A stretch of 5,316 nt of DNA. Origin: Geobacter sp. (GTDB lineage: Bacteria; Desulfobacterota; Desulfuromonadia; Geobacterales; Geobacteraceae). Of the stretch, positions 1 to 5,316 are shown in pieces. Location: positions 1-5,316 of the forward strand of contig RPRC01000313.1 of the NCBI GenBank assembly GCA_003857395.1. Direction: 5' to 3'. The translations under genes were made by a program, and so were the position numbers. The notes beneath the pieces are model-generated. The model did no database searches. It worked only from the letters and a program-made list of their open reading frames with translations, and was not told the DNA's origin. The first letter of the stretch is position 1. Each line of letters opens with the position of its first letter.

Positions 1-1148
1 AGAGCCACCTCCACCGACGTCCCCTCAGCCGTATAACGGACAGCGTTGCGCACCACGTTCTCCAGTGCACGACGCACCATCTCGCGATTCCCCGACATCA
101 TCAGCGGCAGTGAAACATCGTATTTTACGCGACGATTGCGACTTTCCGCCTCGAAATCAGCATCCCGGACAACTTCATCCACAACTTCCGACAGATCAAA
201 GGATTCCTTCTCGAACCGTGCACTGTCGCTTTCCAGGAGGCTGAGGGTCAGGAGTTCGCCGATCATCTCATTCAGGCGTTCCGCTTCTTGTTCAATGCGG
301 TCAAGCGGTGCAGCGGCAGCGGGCGAGGCAGTGCGACGAGCCAGCCCCAGGGCAACATTCAGCCTGGCCAGGGGAGACCTCAGCTCGTGGGAAACGTCCC
401 TCACCAGCTGCTTCTGCGCCAGCATCAGCTTCTCGATCCGCTCAGCCATACGGTTAAAATCCAGAACAAGGTCGGTCACTTCATCACCACGCCCTTTTGT
501 GGCAATGGACACCCGTGTCGTCAAGTCACCGGTACCCAGGCGCTGTGCCGCGGCACGGAGCTGACGGATAGGAGCGGTCAGGTGCCAGGCAAGGCCATAA
601 CAGACAAGGCCGCCAATCACGAAGGTAACGCAGAAGCGAAACCAGAAATCAGACGGGAACGGCCATCCTTGCAGAAGTACCTGGGGAGAAGGTATGGGCG
701 GAACTCCCACCGCGGCAGCCACATACATTTTCCCTCGCGGACTCTTGACCAGAACAGCCGCAGCAACAATTCCCTTATCGAAGACGATATCCGAAACACC
801 GCTGACCAGCAACTGCCGAACGGCTTTCTGCAGTTGGAGCGGGGCGGGGCCCAAAAGTGATGTCCCATCTGTCGAGAAGAGGTAGGCGCGCATGCCGTGC
901 GGATCCCCGTGATGGATAAAATTTCTGGCCGCCAACTCACCGTATTTCTCATAGATTCCGGCTGCAGTATGACCATAGAGGGCAAGGGCCTCACAGACTA
1001 TCCGGGCACGCTCGACAGAGTAGCGACGCTCGAATTGGGCATGCATGGGGCCAATCCGCATATTGAACGCTATCAGGAAGACGAAGATCCCCGAAAGCGT
1101 CATGGCGAGCCAGAACCAGAAAAACAGTTTAAGAAATATAGTCCGCAT
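1..1148 (-). CDS. cpxA: CpxA-like sensor histidine kinase (3' end cut by window edge)
   Basis: This is a membrane sensor kinase that should autophosphorylate on a histidine and pass the phosphate to the regulator encoded just upstream. Reading the minus strand from the ATG at 1148 gives 382 open codons to the window edge. Residues about 5-29 form a hydrophobic first membrane segment. Residues about 30-167 would be a periplasmic sensor domain, and 168-189 a second membrane segment. A HAMP linker follows at about 190-243. The H-box reads DVSHELRSPLARL with the phospho-accepting His254. The N-box reads ENVVRNAVRYT with Asn364 and Asn368. The G-boxes of the ATPase domain lie beyond the edge. The size and order of domains, including a sensor domain of roughly 138 residues, match CpxA (about 457 residues in E. 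coli), and the H-box and N-box are close to its sequences. The start is supported by GGGAGA at 1154-1159, with GGAG six bases before the ATG. It lies 19 bases after the regulator's stop, so the two are almost certainly cotranscribed. The family is certain; the CpxA orthology is likely. Confidence 0.92.
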   Translation of the reverse strand, partial: MRTIFLKLFFWFWLAMTLSGIFVFLIAFNMRIGPMHAQFERRYSVERARIVCEALALYGHTAAGIYEKYGELAARNFIHHGDPHGMRAYLFSTDGTSLLGPAPLQLQKAVRQLLVSGVSDIVFDKGIVAAAVLVKSPRGKMYVAAAVGVPPIPSPQVLLQGWPFPSDFWFRFCVTFVIGGLVCYGLAWHLTAPIRQLRAAAQRLGTGDLTTRVSIATKGRGDEVTDLVLDFNRMAERIEKLMLAQKQLVRDVSHELRSPLARLNVALGLARRTASPAAAAPLDRIEQEAERLNEMIGELLTLSLLESDSARFEKESFDLSEVVDEVVRDADFEAESRNRRVKYDVSLPLMMSGNREMVRRALENVVRNAVRYTAEGTSVEVA

Positions 1149-1167
1149 GAAATTCTCCCAATTGATA

Positions 1168-1887
1168 CTAGGAGTCAGGATTTCGTTCGGCAGCAGGGCA
1201 GGTATAAATATACCCGACGCCCCGAACCGATTTGATCCGCTCGCTTCCATCACTGAGAGTTCCCAGCTTTTTACGCAGACTGCTCACGTGGACATCAATA
1301 CTGCGATCCTGATAGTTGAGTGTTCGACCAAGGGCTTGTACCGAAAGGTCCTCACGGCTGATGACCTTCCCTGCCATGCGGAGCAGAACTTCAAGAAGTG
1401 AAAATTCCACCGACGTCGCCTCGACCGGCTTGCCTCCGCATAGCACGCTTCTGGCCCCGGGATCGACCAGGACGTCACCCACCGCAAGCAGCGACGATGA
1501 GGTTTCCGTTTCTGGCGTGGGGATTACCGCACGCCTGAGGATCGCGCGGAGGCGTGCCACCAGTTCACGGGGGTTGAAAGGTTTGGGAAGATAATCATCA
1601 GCCCCCATTTCAAGGCCAACAATCCGGTCAACTTCATCCCCCCGAGCCGTCAACATCAGGACCGGCACAGAAGAGCCGGCGCGAATCCGGCGGAGGACTT
1701 CAAACCCGCTGAGCCGAGGCAACATCACATCGAGCACAATCAGACCGAAGTCATTGTTCAAAGCACTTTCCACACCTGACTCACCATCGTGTACCGCCTC
1801 GGCAGAAAACCCTTCTGCTGAAAGGTAGTCGTTCAACAGCTCACACAGTTCAATGTCATCATCAATAATCAGTATCCTGTTTGTCAT
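1168..1887 (-). CDS. cpxR: CpxR-like response regulator, OmpR/PhoB family
   Basis: This is a DNA-binding response regulator of 239 residues and is complete. The receiver domain (about 1-120) has the acidic pocket IIDDD with Asp9 to Asp11, the phospho-acceptor Asp53 in LIVLDVMLP, Thr80 in LTARG and Lys102 in PKPF. The winged-helix output domain (about 135-235) has the EFSLLEVL and SREDLS helices, the recognition-helix region DRSIDVHVSSLRKKL, and the wing motif IKSVRGVGYIYT. The segment around SREDLSVQALGRTLNYQDRS is especially like CpxR, which has a corresponding LGKRL segment. A GTG at 1899 in the same frame would add four residues. I prefer the ATG at 1887 because GAGG at 1894-1897 is placed six bases upstream as a ribosome binding site, and MTNRILIIDDD is the usual beginning for this family. 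It is the first gene of an operon with the kinase and is likely autoregulated through the CpxR box at 1942-1956. Confidence 0.95.
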   Translation of the reverse strand: MTNRILIIDDDIELCELLNDYLSAEGFSAEAVHDGESGVESALNNDFGLIVLDVMLPRLSGFEVLRRIRAGSSVPVLMLTARGDEVDRIVGLEMGADDYLPKPFNPRELVARLRAILRRAVIPTPETETSSSLLAVGDVLVDPGARSVLCGGKPVEATSVEFSLLEVLLRMAGKVISREDLSVQALGRTLNYQDRSIDVHVSSLRKKLGTLSDGSERIKSVRGVGYIYTCPAAERNPDS

Positions 1888-1893
1888 TCTCAG

Positions 1894-1897
1894 CCTC
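1894..1897 (-). promoter_or_regulatory. Ribosome binding site deciding the cpxR-like start
   Basis: GAGG on the minus strand lies six bases before the ATG at 1887. This favours that ATG over the in-frame GTG at 1899, which overlaps the site itself and has no comparable purine-rich motif before it. Confidence 0.6.
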
Positions 1898-1913
1898 ACG
1901 CAGATTTGCGCTT

Positions 1914-1919
1914 AGTATA
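1914..1919 (-). promoter_or_regulatory. Predicted -10 element of the cpxR-cpxA-like operon
   Basis: The minus strand reads TATACT here, five of six matches to TATAAT. It predicts a transcript start near 1907 and a leader of about 20 bases before the ATG at 1887. No good -35 hexamer lies 16-18 bases upstream (ACAGAT or CAGATA is the best). The CpxR box occupies the -35 region instead, as expected for an activator-dependent promoter. The start position is inferred, not observed. Confidence 0.6.
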
Positions 1920-1941
1920 GTCGCAAACCCTCTGAATATCT

Positions 1942-1956
1942 GTAAAAAATTGTAAA
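1942..1956 (+). promoter_or_regulatory. CpxR box (GTAAA-N5-GTAAA), probable autoregulatory operator
   Basis: The plus strand holds GTAAA, five bases, then GTAAA, an exact match to the known CpxR-P consensus. The repeat extends to TGTAAAAA twice with a period of exactly ten bases, which is one helical turn and suits a tandem dimer of an OmpR-family regulator. Its centre (1949) is about 42 bases upstream of the start predicted from the TATACT element. That is a standard position for an activator contacting RNA polymerase at the -35 region. On the sense strand of the regulated operon the repeat reads as TTTAC-N5-TTTAC. It could also affect the divergent ATPase gene, although it lies about 345 bases from that start codon. 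Confidence 0.8.
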
Positions 1957-2301
1957 AAGCCTTCGCCTTTGCTTCCAGACAACATACCGTTTCCGGACAT
2001 TTTTTCGCAAACCCAGGCTACAGATGGTTGGGTGAAGCTGCCAACTAAGCAAACAGGTCAGACTCCCCCTAACCCCCTCCTGCTGTATAGACCGGATTCA
2101 AGGGTTACAGGTGTTCGGGGACATGGATGACAAATTTTGTACCTTCTGCAGGTGCTGGAAAGTTTCTTTACGAAAACATGGTGATGCAAAAAAAAACATA
2201 AAGAAAATTGGTATCTCATCTATATTTAGCTTATCATTGATCCAAAAGTAGGCATCTGCGATTCATATCGCTTGCAAACATAGTCCTCTGGAGACCACAC
2301 T
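1957..2301. other. Intergenic leader upstream of the Ycf46-like ATPase
   Basis: No convincing gene is present in this stretch. It contains a second copy of the ten bases TCGCAAACCC (2005-2014; the first is at 1921-1930), a pyrimidine-rich patch with CCCCCTAACCCCC at 2072-2087, and a run of nine A at 2188-2196. The last third is AT-rich and is where a plus-strand promoter for the ATPase gene would be expected. An open frame of 42 codons at 2123-2251 (plus strand) has poor coding character and is not called. No known riboswitch or intrinsic terminator could be recognised. Confidence 0.6.
2208..2237 (+). promoter_or_regulatory. Weak candidate promoter for the ATPase gene
   Basis: TTGGTA at 2208-2213 and TATCAT at 2232-2237 are separated by 18 bases, giving a weak sigma-70-like match. 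The run of nine A just upstream (2188-2196) could act as an UP element or a bend. TATATT at 2222-2227 is an alternative -10 but has no -35 at the right distance. This is the best pairing I can see, not a firm assignment. Confidence 0.25.
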
Positions 2302-3792
2302 ATGGAGAACCTGACCCAGCAGCAGTTCCTTCAACAGATCAGCATCGGCATAACCCTTATGCATGTTCTCACCGAAAACGAACGGCGCTGTGGACGGCTT
2401 CTTAGCCAGGCTGCCGCGCGCATCAAAGGAATGGGCAAACCGATAAGCTGGACCTGCACAGACGGTCTGAACCGTGATGGTGAGATTATTCCGGACACAG
2501 CCGAGCCACTGAAGGCCCTCGATTTTGCCCTGGCCCACCCCGGTCCACTGCTGCTCATCCTCAAGGACATTCACCGTTTCTGGCGAGACAACCCTGTTCT
2601 TGTCAGGAAGGTCAAGGACCTGGCCAGCGCTTCGAGAGGCAAAGGAAAGGTAACAGTAATTGTCGCGGAAGAGGACTGGATCCCTCACTGTCTGCGGGAG
2701 GAGATTGTCCTCTTCAGGCAAGGACTCCCTGATGTCGAGGAAATTCGAACTTTCCTCCTGCAGATCAGGGAAAATGACCCCTCTTTTGCCACCGCATGCG
2801 AAACCGAGCCGGATTTGCTGGAGAGGCTGGTAGTAGCTGCCCGCGGACTTGACCTGGTTGACCTTGAGCGGGCAATCCGCACGCTGCGGTTGACTGATAT
2901 GACCAGCACAGACGCCGTCAGGTCTCTTCTCGAAAACAAGCGGCGGATACTGCAGCAAAGCGGCATAATGGAGCTGATTCTCGATAACGCCGGGTGCGAT
3001 CAGCTTGGCGGAATGGAGAATCTCAAATACTGGCTCAAACGTCGCGAAAGCGCTTTCGGCCTCGAGGGGATATCTTCAGGAATTGGTCTCCCCAAAGGTG
3101 TGCTGATCATGGGGGTTGCGGGCTGCGGCAAGTCGCTGCTTGTCAAGGCAATCGCAACGGAGTGGCACCTTCCGCTGATCCGTCTCGATATGTCCACAGT
3201 CTACAGCGGCATCTTCGGCTCCCCCGAGGCAAGCCTGAACAAGGCCTTCAAGACCGCTGAGGCAGTTGCGCCGTGTGTTCTCTGGATTGATGAAATTGAG
3301 TCAGGCATAACAACCCACGGCTTCAAGTCAGAGGGAGGGGCTTCGTCCAGAGTCCTTGGTTCGTTCCTCACCTGGATGCAGGAAAAGCGGGAGCCGGTAT
3401 TCGTGGCCGCAACCGCCAATGCTATTGAAATGCTCCCGGCCGAGGTATTGCGCAAGGGTCGTTTTGATGAGATATTCTATGTCGGATTGCCGGAAACCGC
3501 CGCCCGCGAAGAAATCTTCCGCATTCACCTGGCAAACCGGGATGCCGACCTCTCCATTTTTGACAGTAAGCTCCTGGCTGGTTCAACAAAAGGATTTTCC
3601 GGCGCCGAGATCGAACAGATTGTCCACTCCGCTGTTTTTGAGGCACATGCCGATCAGCGGCCTATGACCCAACAGGACTTGATGGCCATGGTAAGCAGAA
3701 CCGTGCCGCTTTCCATAACCATGGCCGAGCAGATCAAAAAGATTGAAGCATGGGCGTTCAAACGAGCAGTTCCTGCCTCCGGTTCGCAGTGA
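2302..3792 (+). CDS. Ycf46-like AAA+ ATPase
   Basis: This 496-residue AAA+ ATPase is probably soluble; no signal peptide or membrane segment is seen. The N-terminal half (about 10-215) resembles the degenerate AAA-like domain of Ycf46 proteins. It has ISWTCTDGL near 48-56, where an active P-loop is lacking, and LLLILKDIHRFW at 83-94 followed by a VRKVKDLA helix. The C-terminal AAA module (about 230-490) is intact: Walker A GVAGCGKS at 271-278 with Lys277, Walker B CVLWIDE at 325-331 with Asp330 and Glu331, sensor 1 ATAN ending at Asn373, arginine fingers Arg384 and Arg387 in LRKGRFDE, and the sensor-2 helix GFSGAEIEQ at 431-439. TAEAVAPCVLWIDEIE and SFLTWMQEK are characteristic of this family. 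There is no zinc protease domain, so it is not FtsH. The ATG has GGAG at 2290-2293, eight bases upstream. It diverges from the two-component operon and converges on the aminotransferase gene. The AAA+ assignment is certain and Ycf46 type is likely. The substrate is unknown; in cyanobacteria, Ycf46 has been linked to photosynthesis and carbon use. Confidence 0.93.
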   Translation: MENLTQQQFLQQISIGITLMHVLTENERRCGRLLSQAAARIKGMGKPISWTCTDGLNRDGEIIPDTAEPLKALDFALAHPGPLLLILKDIHRFWRDNPVLVRKVKDLASASRGKGKVTVIVAEEDWIPHCLREEIVLFRQGLPDVEEIRTFLLQIRENDPSFATACETEPDLLERLVVAARGLDLVDLERAIRTLRLTDMTSTDAVRSLLENKRRILQQSGIMELILDNAGCDQLGGMENLKYWLKRRESAFGLEGISSGIGLPKGVLIMGVAGCGKSLLVKAIATEWHLPLIRLDMSTVYSGIFGSPEASLNKAFKTAEAVAPCVLWIDEIESGITTHGFKSEGGASSRVLGSFLTWMQEKREPVFVAATANAIEMLPAEVLRKGRFDEIFYVGLPETAAREEIFRIHLANRDADLSIFDSKLLAGSTKGFSGAEIEQIVHSAVFEAHADQRPMTQQDLMAMVSRTVPLSITMAEQIKKIEAWAFKRAVPASGSQ

Positions 3793-4048
3793 AACTGTTT
3801 CAAACCCAGACCTGGCAGGGCAAATTCTCCGACTTGGGAAGAAAGTCGCCCCATGATGTCACCCGCGCCCCGCTCACCAAGCAAGGCAACTACCCATTCT
3901 CAGCCTTTCCACTCCAGCAGATTTGTCCGGATGAAAACTATCTAACGCTGCGCCTTCCTGACAACTTTACAAATTCGCATATCTCTTAACCCAACTTGAC
4001 GACTGAACCGGGTATAGTCAGTTCCATTGAATAACGAAGCGAAATAGA

Positions 4049-4088
4049 CTATCGGCAATCACCGCGAAGCACCTGAAATGCCCGATAG
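4049..4088. repeat. Inverted repeat CTATCGG / CCGATAG
   Basis: CTATCGG at 4049-4055 pairs with CCGATAG at 4082-4088. If the C at 4081 is bulged, CA and TG extend the stem to nine pairs enclosing a loop of about 21 bases. No T-run follows on the plus strand. On the minus strand it is followed by TCTATTTCG, so it could be a weak terminator for the aminotransferase transcript or simply RNA structure. Confidence 0.4.
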
Positions 4089-4285
4089 ATACAGAGTGTC
4101 GCTCATCCCCCGTATCGATCCATGGGGTTGACTTCTGCATCTCCCCCTGAAAGCAGGAGTCGCCCCATTGATCGTTCCGGTAACCATACAAGCATTTCTG
4201 CTGGTGTAAAACCGGCACCACTGACCGAAGCAAGCAGGGCAGAATCTGAACAATTTGCACACAGCAACGCACAAAAACGTCTCCG

Positions 4286-4307
4286 GGCATTACCCCTCCG
4301 TAATGCC
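4286..4307. repeat. Perfect 8-bp hairpin just before the terminator
   Basis: GGCATTAC and GTAATGCC form a perfect 8-bp stem around the 6-base loop CCCTCC on the plus strand. Six bases separate it from the terminator stem that follows, so it may help stabilise the 3' end of the plus-strand transcript. On the minus strand its loop reads GGAGGG and its 3' arm contains ATG, which resembles a hidden ribosome binding site. Confidence 0.55.
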
Positions 4308-4313
4308 TTCTTA

Positions 4314-4348
4314 GCGGCTAGGTGTTCCTCCCCCAGCCGCATTTTTTT
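4314..4348 (+). terminator. Rho-independent terminator, plus strand
   Basis: GCGGCT at 4314-4319 pairs with AGCCGC at 4335-4340. Beyond a single A-C mismatch, two more G-C pairs (GG 4321-4322 with CC 4332-4333) can form. The stem is followed by one A and then seven T at 4342-4348. The polarity fits a transcript coming from the left, most simply the ATPase message, which would then carry a 3' untranslated tail of about 550 bases. The T-run lies on the wrong side for it to terminate the minus-strand aminotransferase message. Confidence 0.75.
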
Positions 4349-4377
4349 GTCCTCAGTCCGTGCCGTGACATCTCCAG

Positions 4378-5316
4378 TCATATTTGCGCCTTTGCCAGCT
4401 CACCTACCGTTGAAACAGCCTGTTCGATACGCTTTGACCAGTAGGCGGCATTCAGCCGAATGAAGTTGCCGTATTTTCCCGTAGCAGAGAAAATCGTACC
4501 CGGAGCGATGGTAATCCCGCAACGCAAGGCCTCCTCATACAATTTAATGGAGTCAACTGCTTCCGGCATCTCGACCCAGAGAACAAACCCTCCGGAAGGG
4601 GTATTAACTCTGGTCCCTTTCGGAAAACACCCCTCAACTGCCTTGGCCATCAATGAAGTCTGTAGACCGTAAACCCCTCGAATCTTCCGCAGGTATTGAT
4701 CATATCCGCCATTGGCAAGAAATTCGGCAATGGCCATTTGCGGAAGTGTCGCGGTCGCAATATTGCTGACCGCCTTCAGCTTTTCAATGCTTTCCTGAAA
4801 TCTCCCCGCAACCACCCACCCGACCCGGTAGCCTGGCGCAAGTGTCTTGGAAAAGGAAGAGCAATGGATCACCAAGCCCTTTCTATCATAGCGCTTGGCG
4901 ATGCCGGGACGCTCGCTCATAAAACCCAGGTCACCATAGACATCATTTTCAATAAGCGGAATGTTATGGCGCTCGAGAAGCATGACAAGTTCCTGTTTAT
5001 TCTCTTCCGGCATGCGACTGCCGAAAGGGTTATTGAAATTCGGGATAACCAGACAGGCATGTATCGGAGTGTGTTCCAGAGCGTAACGGAGCGCAGACAG
5101 GCTGATACCGTTACGGGGATGCGTCGGAATTTCCAGAGCTTTCAAGTCGAGCATTTCAATAATCTGCAGCAGATTGTAAAAAATAGGTGTCTCTATGGCT
5201 ACTGTGTCGCCAGGTCGGCAGACAGCACGCAAAGAGAGCGTGACCGCCTCGAGACAGCCACTGGTTATGACAAATTGATCGGGAGCGAGAGAGCAACCGG
5301 CCTTCAATGCTCGCTG
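4378..5316 (-). CDS. MocR/YdcR-like regulator, PLP aminotransferase domain (5' end beyond window)
   Basis: This is a fold-type I PLP-dependent aminotransferase domain of 312 residues, open to the right edge. A TTG at 5307 lies inside the frame and is not a start; the upstream codons QRA continue the domain. Visible PLP-site residues, numbered from the edge, are Asn96 in NFNNPFG, Asp125 and Tyr127 in ENDVYGDL, the Schiff-base Lys157 in SSFSK, Arg164 in PGYRVGW, and the substrate-carboxylate Arg287 in FIRLNAAY. Segments such as VITSGCLEAV, HCSSFSK and ITIAPGTIFS are very close to E. coli YdcR, a MocR-family protein that joins a GntR winged helix to an aminotransferase-like domain. An N-terminal HTH of about 70 residues plus a linker is therefore expected outside the window. 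Such proteins sense PLP or amino-acid ligands and control metabolic genes. A stand-alone aminotransferase remains possible. The gene ends at TGA (4378-4380), convergent with the ATPase gene. Confidence 0.88.
   Translation of the reverse strand, partial: QRALKAGCSLAPDQFVITSGCLEAVTLSLRAVCRPGDTVAIETPIFYNLLQIIEMLDLKALEIPTHPRNGISLSALRYALEHTPIHACLVIPNFNNPFGSRMPEENKQELVMLLERHNIPLIENDVYGDLGFMSERPGIAKRYDRKGLVIHCSSFSKTLAPGYRVGWVVAGRFQESIEKLKAVSNIATATLPQMAIAEFLANGGYDQYLRKIRGVYGLQTSLMAKAVEGCFPKGTRVNTPSGGFVLWVEMPEAVDSIKLYEEALRCGITIAPGTIFSATGKYGNFIRLNAAYWSKRIEQAVSTVGELAKAQI

Larger units (their letters stand above)
3793..4377. other. Convergent intergenic region
   Basis: These 585 bases separate the plus-strand ATPase from the minus-strand aminotransferase. 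They hold an inverted repeat at 4049-4088, a perfect 8-bp hairpin at 4286-4307 and an intrinsic terminator at 4314-4348. Two minus-strand open frames lie here. One at 4103-4381 (92 codons) starts in an ATGA overlap with the aminotransferase stop. The other at 4018-4290 (90 codons) starts at the 8-bp hairpin. They overlap each other in different frames, neither resembles a family I know, and at most one could be real. No promoter with good -35 and -10 spacing was found for an independent RNA. Confidence 0.6.

Noticed and set aside
46..564. 172-codon plus-strand open frame
   Set aside because: It lies antisense to the HAMP and kinase part of the histidine kinase. It is rich in Ser and Arg, as expected of a shadow frame, while the opposite strand has clear H-box and N-box motifs.
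617..994. 125-codon minus-strand open frame
   Set aside because: It lies inside the histidine kinase in another frame on the same strand. The kinase frame is continuous from 1148 and carries the sensor and HAMP regions there.
2005..2060. Possible GEMM-type cyclic di-GMP riboswitch (CGCAAA followed by GGCTAC and AAGCTGCC)
   Set aside because: Only fragments resemble the second half of the consensus. The conserved first helix and GAAA tetraloop region are absent upstream, and the stems do not pair convincingly. An Rfam covariance search would decide.
2123..2251. 42-codon plus-strand frame with CTFCRCW, preceded by GGGG
   Set aside because: It is AT- and lysine-rich through a poly-A run, overlaps the likely promoter of the ATPase, has a poor ribosome binding site and resembles no known peptide.
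2263..2958. 231-codon minus-strand open frame
   Set aside because: It is antisense to the N-terminal half of the ATPase, whose own strand shows family motifs and a ribosome binding site. No recognisable domain is seen in the antisense frame.
2302..3792. FtsH-type ATP-dependent zinc metalloprotease
   Set aside because: No HEXXH zinc motif, no peptidase domain and no membrane segments are present; only the AAA module is shared.
3750..3989. 79-codon plus-strand frame overlapping the ATPase 3' end
   Set aside because: It overlaps the ATPase out of frame by 43 bases, has no ribosome binding site of note and no recognisable motif.
3996..4018. Promoter from TTGACG and TATAGT
   Set aside because: The two hexamers are only 11 bases apart, too close for a sigma-70 promoter, and no alternative partner lies at 16-18 bases.

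Overview
The window looks like chromosomal DNA of a Gram-negative bacterium of moderate GC content. A CpxA-type inner-membrane sensor kinase with a periplasmic domain, together with a consensus CpxR box, suggests a proteobacterium or a relative such as the Desulfuromonadota. That placement is a low-confidence inference, because there is no rRNA or other phylogenetic marker. No mobile element, tRNA, rRNA or CRISPR array was seen.

Layout. (1) Positions 1-1887, minus strand: a two-component operon. The response regulator (CpxR-like, complete) comes first, followed 19 bases after its stop codon by a CpxA-like sensor histidine kinase that runs off the left edge. (2) Positions 1888-2301: a divergent intergenic region. 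It has a perfect GTAAA-N5-GTAAA CpxR box next to a TATACT -10 element for the two-component operon. The rest is a long leader of unknown content upstream of the next gene. (3) Positions 2302-3792, plus strand: a complete 496-residue AAA+ ATPase of the Ycf46 type, with a degenerate N-terminal half and an intact C-terminal AAA module. (4) Positions 3793-4377: a convergent intergenic region with several inverted repeats and a convincing plus-strand intrinsic terminator at 4314-4348. (5) Positions 4378-5316, minus strand: the PLP-dependent aminotransferase domain of what is most likely a MocR-family (GntR-HTH/aminotransferase) regulator close to YdcR. Its N-terminus lies beyond the right edge.

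How the genes work together. The regulator and kinase form one signalling pair that probably senses envelope stress and activates its own operon through the CpxR box, whose centre lies about 42 bases upstream of the predicted transcript start. The Ycf46-like ATPase is transcribed divergently, so shared control by the regulator is possible but not shown. The MocR-like gene converges on the ATPase gene and has no evident functional link to it. The most interesting items are the textbook CpxR autoregulatory site and the poorly characterised Ycf46-type ATPase beside it.
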